A DNA stretch of 64,000 bases, from positions 3,576,460 through 3,640,459 of the forward strand of contig NZ_KB850224.1 of assembly GCF_000369805.1 (NCBI RefSeq), read 5' to 3'. The notes under the pieces were generated by a model, which was not told the origin of the DNA, ran no database searches, and was given only the letters and a program-made list of their open reading frames with translations. Origin of the DNA: Acinetobacter sp. NIPH 2100 (GTDB lineage: Bacteria > Pseudomonadota > Gammaproteobacteria > Pseudomonadales > Moraxellaceae). Of this stretch, positions 24,704-34,730 are shown piece by piece. The translations under genes and the position numbers were made by a program. Every line of letters begins with the position of its first letter. Within the stretch, counting starts at the first letter, position 1.

Positions 24704-25873
24704 TTATTTTTTATCAGTACATATAGCTACTACAAAAAAAGATGTTAAGATAAGAATAACTCCATAATATGCGCCTCCATTAAAAATAGATGAAGAAAAA
24801 ACATTTAAAAGTAGAGCCACAATAAATAATTCTTTTTGTTGCATATTTTTTAAATTTAATTTAGAAAAAAATCTATAAAATAAAATTAAAAAACAGATTA
24901 ATCCAACTAAACCAAACTCAATTAAAATCTGTAAAATACTATTATGTGCTTGAACTCTACCATAGATATTTAGCTGTCTAATTGCTTCACCACCATACCC
25001 CCATACTGGATAGTAACTAAAATACTCTAAAACTTTCTCATAAACACTTATTCTACCAGAGGAAAAATGATCTACATTATTTAATTGAGAGTAAGCTCTA
25101 AAAATACCTAAAGATGGATGGTTTGTTGCAAAGTAAAGAGAAAACAAAGTTGAACAAAAAATCATAAAAACAACTAAAAAATTAAAATAATTACTTTTCA
25201 AAAAGTACAGATAGAAAATTAAACCAATAGAAACACCCACATAGGCAGTTCTAGAACCACTCCATAAAATAAAAGTCAAAATAAAAATTGAAATAATTAT
25301 AAAAAAAATTTTTAGAGTATATTTTTTATAAAAATCGATCAAAAACAAAGAACAAAAAAAACATATAGACATATAATCTGTAAAATTCCTTATATTATTT
25401 GAAAAATATAGTCCACCAACCCAGTCATAATCCATAGGAGATAACAGCGAAAACCACAAGTGTAAAATTATGAGAACATGAGTCAGAGCAGCAAATACTA
25501 AAATATTACAGACCACAATAAAATCAACAATATGTTTACGCATTAAAAATAAAGTTAAAAAACCAAATAAAAAAACAGAATATATTTTAAACAACCCAAT
25601 CAATGATTGATTAAAATCAAGTGGGGTGGTTATTGCACTAAATAAAATAACAAACATAAACAAATACACAAATAATTTTTTTTTTGACAATAAAGAAGAA
25701 ATAAATAATTTTTTATAAACACATAAAACTAAAACAAAAAGATAACCTCCCCAACATGAGATATTGTAATTACTACTAAAACTATTACCATCAACCATAA
25801 AACTAACAGAAAAAACATATATATAGTAAAAAAAGGAAATAATATAATCTTTTCTTTCTTTAATGAAATCCAT
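24704..25873 (-). CDS. O-antigen ligase/polymerase-like membrane protein (Wzy_C type, possible TfpO-like pilin glycosylase)
   Basis: 389 residues, almost entirely membrane segments, very AT-rich. The Wzy_C-type elements are ILWSGSRTAYVGVSIG, YYPVWGYGGEA and the periplasmic loop VQAHNSILQILIEFGLVG with its histidine, as in WaaL, Wzy, PglL and TfpO. It lacks the long C-terminal tail of the PglL at 20427-22067. Translation is probably coupled to the phosphotransferase-like gene upstream: its ribosome site GAGGT lies in the last codons of that gene, with two bases between stop and ATG. Being two genes from a PilA that ends in Ser, it may glycosylate that pilin, but a role as ligase or polymerase of a surface glycan is equally compatible. 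Confidence 0.78.
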   Translation of the reverse strand: MDFIKERKDYIISFFYYIYVFSVSFMVDGNSFSSNYNISCWGGYLFVLVLCVYKKLFISSLLSKKKLFVYLFMFVILFSAITTPLDFNQSLIGLFKIYSVFLFGFLTLFLMRKHIVDFIVVCNILVFAALTHVLIILHLWFSLLSPMDYDWVGGLYFSNNIRNFTDYMSICFFCSLFLIDFYKKYTLKIFFIIISIFILTFILWSGSRTAYVGVSIGLIFYLYFLKSNYFNFLVVFMIFCSTLFSLYFATNHPSLGIFRAYSQLNNVDHFSSGRISVYEKVLEYFSYYPVWGYGGEAIRQLNIYGRVQAHNSILQILIEFGLVGLICFLILFYRFFSKLNLKNMQQKELFIVALLLNVFSSSIFNGGAYYGVILILTSFFVVAICTDKK

Positions 25874-25875
25874 AA

Positions 25876-27240
25876 CTACTTTACCTCAAAATTAATATAA
25901 GAAACTTTTGAGTGTACAAAAACAGATTTCTCTTCTCTTAATATCGGTGGTTCATGGTCTCCCACTATAACTACATAGGTACCTTTCAGTGCAGGTGAAT
26001 TAATTAACTTTGACAAAGTATCAAAAAATTGTGTTTGTAATTTAAGGTTACGACAACTCGCTGTATCATCTTTAATCTGATTTTTTTTACAATCAAATAA
26101 ATCTACTTTTAGATCCCGTTTATCGTAAATTGCATGAGTTGACAGGCTAAGCCAATATAAAAATAATTTATCCGTTACTTCAAATTCTTCTAAAACACGT
26201 TGAGCAATATCTTGATCACAATTTCCTGGGAACGAATAACAATGTGAGTTAGGGAGGTTTAATCCTTGGTCTCTAAATAGCATCTTCTTAAAGCCTGCTC
26301 TAGGATACCAATACTCCCTATCATACATTAGCCCTAATGCACCATGAACCGCCACAGTCTGATATCCATTTTGCTTATATAAGTTCGGTAAGCAGTTTTC
26401 GAAGCCTTTCATTTGGTTCTTTAAATTAAAATGTACAACTGCTTTTTGACATAACTCTCTTAGTTCTCCACCAATAGTAAAACCTTCAAAATCAATTTCT
26501 CCTTGCTCAATTTTGATTATTTTAGAACTATTCAACAATGGGGCAAGTACATCTTTTTGAATAGCTAGTTCGTTGGGTACACCCCATGATTCGTTTACGA
26601 TCAATAATACTTTTTTATGTTTTGATAAATCATTAAATAATGATTTACTAGCACTCGGAACATTACCCCTTTGGAATGCCTCACCATCAACTGCATATGT
26701 TTTTATAAAACCTCTGTTCCTATAATCAAGATAATTTAAAAATTGTGATGCTACAACGCCTTTACCTTCTGGTTTCCAAAAACTAACTTTTTTATTATCT
26801 TCAAAATATATATAATATCCATATATCATTATCAAAATATTAAAAATTACAAGAAAATACTTTTTCAGATCATCTTTATAGAGTTTTATTATCAAATAAA
26901 ATCCTATAATCAGAAAAAATAACAAGCTAAAGCCATACAGCTTATAACTATCTGACGAAATAAATGAAAATTTAAGTAAATAGAGAATATCAGCAAAACG
27001 AACAAAAGGAAATATTTGTGAAAAAACCCCTAAAAAATCAAAAAAATAAATAATAGAAAAAATAAATGCGAATAATAATTTTTGCCTAAAAACCAAGAAA
27101 AAAAAAGCTAAAAAATAATCAACATTAATTAAAGCGCGTTCACAACCTGTCCACCATGCCAATATCAATATAGAAAAATTTGATAAAAATATAATAACCG
27201 TACAAATTATAATATTTTTTATTTCTTTTTGATTTAACAT
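25876..27240 (-). CDS. Sulfatase-fold membrane phosphotransferase (LTA synthase/EptA-like superfamily)
   Basis: 454 residues. About five membrane segments occupy residues 8-145, followed by a periplasmic alkaline-phosphatase-superfamily domain. Likely metal and catalytic residues: E217 in LLIVNESWG, the candidate nucleophile T255 in GFTIGGELREL, H369 in LSTHAIYD, and D428-H429 in VGDHEPP. Relatives transfer phosphoethanolamine or phosphoglycerol from phospholipids to lipids, glycans or, for Neisseria PptA, to pilin. It is the first gene after pilA on the same strand, beyond a terminator, and is strongly AT-rich, suggesting recent transfer. The substrate cannot be read from sequence. Confidence 0.78.
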   Translation of the reverse strand: MLNQKEIKNIIICTVIIFLSNFSILILAWWTGCERALINVDYFLAFFFLVFRQKLLFAFIFSIIYFFDFLGVFSQIFPFVRFADILYLLKFSFISSDSYKLYGFSLLFFLIIGFYLIIKLYKDDLKKYFLVIFNILIMIYGYYIYFEDNKKVSFWKPEGKGVVASQFLNYLDYRNRGFIKTYAVDGEAFQRGNVPSASKSLFNDLSKHKKVLLIVNESWGVPNELAIQKDVLAPLLNSSKIIKIEQGEIDFEGFTIGGELRELCQKAVVHFNLKNQMKGFENCLPNLYKQNGYQTVAVHGALGLMYDREYWYPRAGFKKMLFRDQGLNLPNSHCYSFPGNCDQDIAQRVLEEFEVTDKLFLYWLSLSTHAIYDKRDLKVDLFDCKKNQIKDDTASCRNLKLQTQFFDTLSKLINSPALKGTYVVIVGDHEPPILREEKSVFVHSKVSYINFEVK

Positions 27241-27271
27241 TTTTTCATCTTTTCAAATAACAAGAAAATAT

Positions 27272-27304
27272 AAAAAAGAAGAGGGATATCCCCCTCTTCT
27301 TTTT
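27272..27304 (-). terminator. Rho-independent terminator after pilA
   Basis: On the minus strand the stem GAAGAGGG/CCCTCTTC is followed by a T-rich run. It lies 17 bases after the pilA stop, so most pilA transcripts should end before the cassette. Confidence 0.85.
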
Positions 27305-27320
27305 ACGCCGATTCTATCAA

Positions 27321-27776
27321 TTAAGAACCAGAACTTGCACAACCCGCTGGTTTATATTTAGCTAAAACAGTTGTTGCGCATGACCATGCGCCAGCTGAGC
27401 TACGTGTCCAAGTTAATCCTTGACCTGCAATTGCTGTTGCAGCAGAAGCACCAAATCTTGCTACGATAGTTGATGGTGTATTAGCATCTTCTCCAATCGT
27501 TACAGTTAAACCTGCTTGACCATTTACTTGTTGAGTACCGCCTAATAAATTACTTGCAGTCCAACCTAATTCACAAGCGTTAGCAGCTGTCTTACCATTT
27601 AGTACACAATCTTCAACAGCAGTTTTAAGCGAACCAGTTTCAGACATTACACGGCTAACTTGAGACTTTGCAATGTAGTTTTGATATTGCGGAATCGCAA
27701 TCGCAGCCAAAATACCAATAATCGCGACAACGATCATCAATTCGATAAGAGTAAAACCCTTTTGCATTGATTTCAT
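27321..27776 (-). CDS. pilA: Type IV major pilin PilA
   Basis: 151 residues. The leader MKSMQKG is followed by [34 protein letters not shown]-terminal disulfide loop is formed by the cysteines in WSCATTV and PAGCASSGS. The C-terminal serine is the kind of residue glycosylated by TfpO-type enzymes in Acinetobacter and Pseudomonas. GGAGAAATGTT precedes the start. A sigma-54-like promoter lies 55-70 bases upstream and a terminator directly downstream, as expected for a highly expressed monocistronic major pilin. Confidence 0.95.
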   Translation of the reverse strand: MKSMQKGFTLIELMIVVAIIGILAAIAIPQYQNYIAKSQVSRVMSETGSLKTAVEDCVLNGKTAANACELGWTASNLLGGTQQVNGQAGLTVTIGEDANTPSTIVARFGASAATAIAGQGLTWTRSSAGAWSCATTVLAKYKPAGCASSGS

Positions 27777-28196
27777 AACATTTCTCCAATGGATATTTTT
27801 TTATAAGCTTTTTTCAGCTATTTAGTAATTAGCATGTTTTATGCCAGTCCTTAGCTTAGCTAATTTTAACTTAAAAAAACAGAGACTTAAAAGAAATTCA
27901 CACTGTACAAAAGAAGATCAAATTGGACATTTTCAGAAAAAAAATGACAAATAACGTCATCTTTACTGCTTAATTATTCATTTTTTTAGCTAACGAATTT
28001 GATTACTTTCTACTTGTATGTAAATTGAGCGACTCAATTCACAGAAAATTTATTTTTATTTATTTGATTTTTTTTTACCACTTATCGGAAGATAAGGGCT
28101 TCTTCTAATAACAAGTATATATACAGAACATTCTGCACATTAATCGTTTTTATAAAAAACAACAAGCAATATTTTTCACCCTCAATCAAAGCAAGC
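27777..28196. other. Intergenic region upstream of pilA
   Basis: 420 bases without a convincing gene. It carries the pilA promoter (27831-27846) and must carry any activator site for it. Two short inverted repeats are visible, ATTGAG/CTCAAT near 28023-28037 and CTTATC/GATAAG at 28081-28096. Neither is followed by a T run on the strand needed to end the TPM operon. Confidence 0.5.
27831..27846 (-). promoter_or_regulatory. Sigma-54 promoter of pilA
   Basis: The minus strand reads TGGCATAAAACATGCT, with the invariant GG and GC ten bases apart as required by sigma-54. pilA is sigma-54 dependent through PilSR in Pseudomonas, which supports the call. The start site should fall about 40 bases before the pilA ATG. 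Confidence 0.75.
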
Positions 28197-28757
28197 TCAA
28201 TTTAAAATAATCGGTTCATTCGGCAATTCGTTTTGGTCATCACGCTCAGTTTTTACATAGTACTGATCTAATACTTGCCCAATTTCTGTAACCCCATTAT
28301 TCACGGCGTGTAGGTATTGCTTTTGGGCCAATTGCAGCACGATACGCTGACAAATCTCATTCCAGGTTTCAGTGGGGGTGGCATTTTTTAAACCACGATC
28401 AATCACAATTTCAACTTTGCGCTCGCATAGATTAAAGTATAGCAATACACCACTATTCAACTCTGTATCCCAAACACCCAGTTCAGCAAACAGTTGCTGC
28501 GCACGTAAACGCGTATTTTGATGGTAGGCCTGTGAACAGGGAATATGCCCTTCAATCACCACCTGAATCTCACCGACATGGCCTTTTTCGGCCTGCTGTA
28601 CCACTTTAGCAATCTCGGTACGATCCTGTTTACTAAAATAACGATGTGCTGATGAGACATAGAGAAAGTGTTTAAACCAACGTTTCAAACTCGGTTGAAC
28701 ATGCTCATCCACTTTAGGCTGAGTAATGATCTGTGTTGTATCTGTCTTGGTTACCAT
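28197..28757 (-). CDS. TPM-domain protein, cytoplasmic or peripheral
   Basis: 186 residues, with no signal peptide or obvious membrane segment. The central part (QAEKGHVGEIQVVIEG, RAQQLFAELGVWDT, GVLLYFNLCERKVEIVIDRGL) is a TPM domain, found in proteins of uncertain function partnered with LemA and YgcG-like proteins. It starts seven bases before the end of the larger TPM gene, so the two are translationally coupled. Last gene of the lemA operon. Confidence 0.85.
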   Translation of the reverse strand: MVTKTDTTQIITQPKVDEHVQPSLKRWFKHFLYVSSAHRYFSKQDRTEIAKVVQQAEKGHVGEIQVVIEGHIPCSQAYHQNTRLRAQQLFAELGVWDTELNSGVLLYFNLCERKVEIVIDRGLKNATPTETWNEICQRIVLQLAQKQYLHAVNNGVTEIGQVLDQYYVKTERDDQNELPNEPIILN

Positions 28758-29818
28758 GAGCCTGATGCTCCTCCCCCGCCAAAGCTACCGCCACCGCCGC
28801 TATAACCACCGCCACTGCCGCCGCCAAAACCACCACCACCGCCTCCGCGACCGCCACCAGACAAGAACATCTGGAAAATCAGCTGTGCGAGTGAAGTAAT
28901 CAATAAAAAGAAAATTCCAACACCGAGCAACAAACTCATCACCAGACCTGCACCATTAACTAAGCCTGCAACTGTTGCTACCACTGCTGCGGTAGATGCA
29001 CTTAGACGATTCCCGACGATAAATGATCCCACGACACCTGCAACCAAAATAAAGAGTGCCATAGTTAAGGTATTGTCTTTGGCTTGCTGTGCCTGTAAGG
29101 CCTGCTCATGGCGATCTTTAAGTTCTTGAGCAGCTTGTTGTGCAATCTCAGGGTCTAAATTCACAATACGAGTGATTTCATCTAAACCCGCTGAAATCCC
29201 TTGTGCATATTGCCCCTGCTTAAAATAAGGCGTGATCTGATTCCGAATAATTCGACTTAATACTAAATCGGGCAACACCCCTTCCAACCCATAACCTGTC
29301 AGGATTTGAATATTGCGATCATTCACCGCAATCGCAATCAATAAACCATTATCACGCTTTGCTGAGCCCAGTTGCCATTTTTCACCAGTTCTCAAGGCAA
29401 AATCAAAAATCGCTTCTTGACCTGTTGTGGGCACAATAATCACACCAACTTGTGCTTTACCTTGTTGGTAGAGACTAAGGATTTTCTGATTCAGTTGCTG
29501 AGTTTCAGCATCACTCAAAATTTTGGCTTGATCGATAATCGGTTGGTTTAAGGTCGGTAAACCGCGAATCGATTCACCCTCTGCCATATCATTCGCCACT
29601 TGTGGCAAGGCAGGGGTTTCATTATTTTGCGTGGTGGGCGCAGCCGTCTTATTCTTTTGCTGCTCTTGAATGATTTTACCAGCAACTATCAAATCACTTT
29701 GATCTGTTGCAGTCGCGACCTCAGCCCATACCGTATGCTGGAAAAACAGTGTTGCAAAAACAATGGTTAAAACAGGCAAGATTCTCTGCTTTAAGCTCTG
29801 CTCAAACACATTCAACAT
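28751..29818 (-). CDS. YgcG-like TPM-domain membrane protein with glycine-rich tail
   Basis: 355 residues. A signal peptide ends near VWAEV. A TPM domain occupies roughly residues 85-215 (GLPTLNQPIIDQAKIL, VGVIIVPTTG, GLLIAIAVNDRNIQILTGYGLEGVLPD), followed by two or three membrane segments and a tail of about 35 residues, nearly all Gly with some Ser, Phe and Tyr. This is the YgcG layout, always met next to lemA. The function is not settled; roles in envelope maintenance have been proposed. It follows lemA after 37 bases. Confidence 0.9.
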   Translation of the reverse strand: MLNVFEQSLKQRILPVLTIVFATLFFQHTVWAEVATATDQSDLIVAGKIIQEQQKNKTAAPTTQNNETPALPQVANDMAEGESIRGLPTLNQPIIDQAKILSDAETQQLNQKILSLYQQGKAQVGVIIVPTTGQEAIFDFALRTGEKWQLGSAKRDNGLLIAIAVNDRNIQILTGYGLEGVLPDLVLSRIIRNQITPYFKQGQYAQGISAGLDEITRIVNLDPEIAQQAAQELKDRHEQALQAQQAKDNTLTMALFILVAGVVGSFIVGNRLSASTAAVVATVAGLVNGAGLVMSLLLGVGIFFLLITSLAQLIFQMFLSGGGRGGGGGGFGGGSGGGYSGGGGSFGGGGASGSW

Positions 29819-29855
29819 ACGGTGCTCCCTTACGGTCCAAGAACAATTTCAACGA

Positions 29856-30446
29856 TTAGTTAAAAGAAACTGTTGGAGCTTGCTGTGCAGACTGTTCCGC
29901 CTTAAAGTTTTCTTTGGTTTTCATACCAATGACTTTAGCAGTCAAGGCTTGAGGGAATTGACGGACATAGCCATTGTAATCTTGAACCGTAGTAATATAA
30001 CGATTACGCGCAACCGCGATACGATTTTCAGTACCCTCTAACTGCGCTTGAAGATCACGGAATTGTTCATTGGCTTTCAAGTCTGGATAATTTTCCGAAA
30101 CAGCGATTAAACGTGATAATGCGCCAGTCAATTGACTTTGTGCCTGTTGATATTTCTCGAAAAGTGCCGGATCTTCCAATACTTCTTTATCTACTTTTAA
30201 ACCCGCCACATTTGAACGGGCCTGAGTAACTTCAACCAAGACTTGCTCTTCGTGTTTCGCATAGCCCTTCACCACATTCACCAAGTTTGGAACAAGGTCT
30301 GCACGGCGTTGATACTGGTTTTGAACTTCAGACCAAGAAGCATTGACCGCTTCGTCCTTCACTTGCAGTGTGTTATAACCACAACCCGTGAACAATAAGC
30401 TGCTTGCCAATACGGTTGCCAATGCTGTTTGTTTGATGATTTTCAT
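29856..30446 (-). CDS. lemA: LemA family lipoprotein
   Basis: 196 residues. The signal ends in a lipobox, SLLFTGC, so it should be a lipoprotein. The LemA core is clear: YQRRADLVPNLVNVVKGYA, EQVLVEVTQARS, LSRLIAVSENYPDLKANEQF, LQAQLEGTENRIAVARNRY and VQDYNGYVRQFP. LemA proteins are helical envelope proteins of unknown biochemical role, regularly encoded with TPM-domain proteins as here. Confidence 0.93.
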   Translation of the reverse strand: MKIIKQTALATVLASSLLFTGCGYNTLQVKDEAVNASWSEVQNQYQRRADLVPNLVNVVKGYAKHEEQVLVEVTQARSNVAGLKVDKEVLEDPALFEKYQQAQSQLTGALSRLIAVSENYPDLKANEQFRDLQAQLEGTENRIAVARNRYITTVQDYNGYVRQFPQALTAKVIGMKTKENFKAEQSAQQAPTVSFN

Positions 30447-30554
30447 AAAAACGTACCCTCAGGTTTTTCTTTATATTTTTGCGATAATTCATTGTAATGA
30501 GATTTTTTGTCAGCTGTGTAACATTTATTAAAGTTGATATATCTGTATTTAAAT

Positions 30555-30590
30555 AAAAAAGGCATTACCCAAGAATCTTAAAGTAATGCC
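30555..30590 (-). terminator. Rho-independent terminator of the ferritin-like hydrolase gene
   Basis: On the minus strand the stem GGCATTAC/GTAATGCC is followed by a T run, 29 bases after the stop of the gene at 30620-31510. Confidence 0.85.
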
Positions 30591-30619
30591 GTGCTAAGCA
30601 GATTTTATTAAGGCGATTA

Positions 30620-31510
30620 TTAGCTATAAATTTTAGATGCTGTCTCTTCTTGAAAACTCGCCATTCCATATTCGTCCGCCATTCGTGCTTTCCAGTAATT
30701 CACTAATTGCGTGTAATCATGTTTGGCAGGATGAAAATCAGCCTGATAATAAGATAGATATTCAGGAATTAATTGCAGTAGCATTTTACCCAGCAAATAG
30801 CCACCGAACAGGTTGCCTCCGAGTTTCGGGATACTTTTCCATTTATCTTGCCAAATCAAACGTGAGGTTGCATATAAGGTTAAGCTCGCAAACCCTGTGG
30901 TCACACTACGCATCAACAAACGACGAATACGATCATCGCCATAAACGGCTTGATACACATCAAAAGCAACTGAACGATGTTCAATTTCTTCAATTGCATG
31001 CCAAACCCACAATTTCATCGCATCATCATCCAATGTGCTCAATATTTCTGGATGCTTCAAGATATAGCCGCCCAACATCGCGGTGAAATGCTCAAAAGCG
31101 CAAGTTAAGGCCAGTTGTAATTTAGGATGAATATTTCGAAGTGCATCATCTCGTTTTGCCAACCATGCTTGAAAGCGATCCAGATTATAGTCTTCTCGTC
31201 GCCAAGCATCATTAAATTCTGTATGTGCTTTGGAATGCATCGCTTCCTGACCAATAAATGCCGCGATTTGTGCTTGCAACTGTGGATCTTGCACTTTATC
31301 TCTGACGTTGCGCACGCTATTCACAAAATACTGCTCACCAATCGGGAAGGTCGAAGAAAGTGCCGTAAGCAAATGTGACATCACTGGAGAGTTGGCAAAA
31401 TAATGGCGTTTAATTCTGTTCGGATTAAACTGCAACCGACGCACCGTAATCCCGAGTGCTTTCGGACGATTTAAATACGTTTTTTCCACACTCGCATTTG
31501 CAAGAGTCAT
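30620..31510 (-). CDS. Metal-dependent hydrolase, ferritin-like helical family (PF10118 type)
   Basis: 296 residues from the ATG at 31510 (AGGT seven bases upstream); an ATG at 31525 is an alternative. It contains paired E-x2-H motifs, GQEAMHSKAH and EEIEHRSVAFD, plus FEHFTAM, which together form a ferritin-like di-metal site as in the family named predicted metal-dependent hydrolase. The opening VRRLQFNPNRIKRHYFANSPVMSHLLTA is also family-typical. Physiological substrate unknown. It lies 121 bases downstream of the exporter gene on the same strand. Confidence 0.82.
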   Translation of the reverse strand: MTLANASVEKTYLNRPKALGITVRRLQFNPNRIKRHYFANSPVMSHLLTALSSTFPIGEQYFVNSVRNVRDKVQDPQLQAQIAAFIGQEAMHSKAHTEFNDAWRREDYNLDRFQAWLAKRDDALRNIHPKLQLALTCAFEHFTAMLGGYILKHPEILSTLDDDAMKLWVWHAIEEIEHRSVAFDVYQAVYGDDRIRRLLMRSVTTGFASLTLYATSRLIWQDKWKSIPKLGGNLFGGYLLGKMLLQLIPEYLSYYQADFHPAKHDYTQLVNYWKARMADEYGMASFQEETASKIYS

Positions 31511-31631
31511 GTTGATTACCTGCATTCATTCCTAGACTGAGTTCGAGTATTACGCTAGGGAAAAGGCAGGGACAGGGCAAAAAAGCTTATAAAATTTGCC
31601 AAAACTACCAAAATGACAATTGGTCAGCCCA

Positions 31632-33035
31632 CTAAGAGGTTGGGCTTCCAAGCCCCGTATGTTTAATCTTTCTCAAGCACCATATAGCTGCAAGAAACAG
31701 TCCGCCCATCAGGGCCACAACAATATGGAATGCCAAAAGCTGTGCTTGAGCCTGAGAATAATCCCAATGACTCACGGCCCACCTGATCACAAATGCAGTG
31801 AGCGTACCCAATACCGCAATACCAAAAGTCAGCCCAAGCTGTCTCAACATATTTAAAATTGCGGCAGCTGAACTGGCATCTTGCTGAGATACAGAATGGA
31901 TGGTCAAGGTACTGGAACTTGGTACGATCAATCCAATTCCTGCCCCCATCATGGCACTTAAAGCAATAAACAGTGGATATGCTGAATGCGCTTGGAAGCT
32001 AATCATCCCAATCAATGCTGTTCCTGAGATGACCAAACCAATCCTAAGCAATAACAGTGAACCATATCTTTGCTGCAATTGTCCGAATAAAATAGACACC
32101 AAAGCTTGCATTAAAAATTGTGGTGTTATCAACCAGCCTGCTTCAGCAGCACTCAAATGAACTTGTTCTTGATAAAATAAGGCAAAGACAAATAAGGAAC
32201 TATAACCAGCAAATCCCAATAAGAATGAAATCAGGTTAAAACGTAAAAAATTGCGGTTATGAAATAAATGTTGAGGAATCAATGGATGTGAGCTTTTATT
32301 TTGATGCCGAATAAATAGCAGACTAAAGGCAATCGAGATTAAAAAGCTGAAGGCAATGACATAACCGATATGTGCTTGTTGTACCATGATAATGCTATAG
32401 GTCAAGGTGGCAATCGCAATCACACTATAGATCAGTCCTAGGTAATCAAAACTCACGATCTGTTGATCTGAATCTGGTTCAATGCCTTTCCAACCTAATA
32501 ATAAGGCCAATAGTCCAACGGGTAAGTTCAACCAAAAAATACTTTGCCAACCCAGATAATGCACCATGAGACCACCCATTAATGGTCCAATAATTAAGGC
32601 AAAGGCACTAAATGAACTCCAATGACCAATTTCCCGTGCTTTCCGATCTACCTGTGTAAAATGATGCACGATGATTGCCAAGGTCAAAGGAATCAGCATC
32701 GCACCTGCAATCCCTTGAATCACACGTCCGACGATCAACCATGCAAAAGCGGGTGCAACGGCGCAGATCATGGACCCAATGATAAAGATCACCACGCCCG
32801 TCAACCACAATCGTTTCCGCCCCAACCACTGACTTAAAGCCCCCACCGCCAACATTAAACTCGACATACTCAATGCATAACTGTCGATGACCCATTGTAA
32901 ATCGGCGAGGTGGCTATTGAACTGAGTTTGAATGGCCGTCAAGGCCAAATTGACACTACTCAAGTCAACCAAGCAGAGAAATGTACTGGTATAAAGTGCT
33001 GCAATTAATAGCCGATCGTTGAGTTTAGATGCCAT
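31632..33035 (-). CDS. MFS drug/siderophore-type exporter, DHA2 family (14 segments)
   Basis: 467 residues. LDLxxVNxAL is present as VDLSSVNLALTAIQ, motif A as GALSQWLGRKRLWLTG, and the exporter motif C-like GPLMGGLMVHYLGWQSIFWLNLPVG, all typical of EmrB/QacA-type proton antiporters. About 14 membrane segments can be counted. The promoter region holds a near-perfect Fur box (33060-33078), so expression should rise when iron is scarce. This points to export of a siderophore or an iron-linked metabolite, although no siderophore synthesis gene is nearby. Confidence 0.88.
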   Translation of the reverse strand: MASKLNDRLLIAALYTSTFLCLVDLSSVNLALTAIQTQFNSHLADLQWVIDSYALSMSSLMLAVGALSQWLGRKRLWLTGVVIFIIGSMICAVAPAFAWLIVGRVIQGIAGAMLIPLTLAIIVHHFTQVDRKAREIGHWSSFSAFALIIGPLMGGLMVHYLGWQSIFWLNLPVGLLALLLGWKGIEPDSDQQIVSFDYLGLIYSVIAIATLTYSIIMVQQAHIGYVIAFSFLISIAFSLLFIRHQNKSSHPLIPQHLFHNRNFLRFNLISFLLGFAGYSSLFVFALFYQEQVHLSAAEAGWLITPQFLMQALVSILFGQLQQRYGSLLLLRIGLVISGTALIGMISFQAHSAYPLFIALSAMMGAGIGLIVPSSSTLTIHSVSQQDASSAAAILNMLRQLGLTFGIAVLGTLTAFVIRWAVSHWDYSQAQAQLLAFHIVVALMGGLFLAAIWCLRKIKHTGLGSPTS

Positions 33036-33059
33036 AAGTTTCTCTAATTATTTTTAACA

Positions 33060-33078
33060 ATTGATAATCATTATCAAT
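33060..33078 (-). promoter_or_regulatory. Fur box upstream of the MFS exporter
   Basis: ATTGATAATCATTATCAAT is palindromic except at its centre and contains the GATAATCATTATC core of the Fur consensus. It ends 24 bases before the exporter start codon, so bound Fur would block its transcription. Confidence 0.8.
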
Positions 33079-33180
33079 AATAGAATAGCAATTTATTAAC
33101 CGATTGTTAAAGTTTTTTAGTTATCCAACGGGATCGTTAAATGTTGCAGATCTACATAATCCAACCCATTTAATTTTTAT

Positions 33181-33214
33181 AAAAAAATGCCCAAGCACAA
33201 GGCTTGGGCATTTA
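33181..33214 (-). terminator. Rho-independent terminator of gltBD
   Basis: The stem AAATGCCCAAGC/GCTTGGGCATTT with a 5-base loop continues, on the minus strand, into a T run. It lies 24 bases after the gltD stop. Confidence 0.9.
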
Positions 33215-33237
33215 AAACTTAAATATTGAAAGTAAGC

Positions 33238-34692
<1,455 letters not shown>

Positions 34693-34730
34693 TCATCTCT
34701 GCACCTGCCTATGTCTATGCAGTCGTGGAA

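Noticed and set aside
24704..27240. AT-rich cassette as a mobile element or prophage fragment
   Set aside because: No transposase, integrase, terminal repeats or phage genes are seen; only base composition suggests transfer.
28081..28096. Hairpin CTTATC/GATAAG after the TPM genes
   Set aside because: On the minus strand it is followed by an A run, not a T run, so it is not a terminator for that operon.
28790..28860. GC-rich glycine-codon tract as a tandem repeat element
   Set aside because: It is the glycine-rich tail of the YgcG-like protein, a feature of the family.
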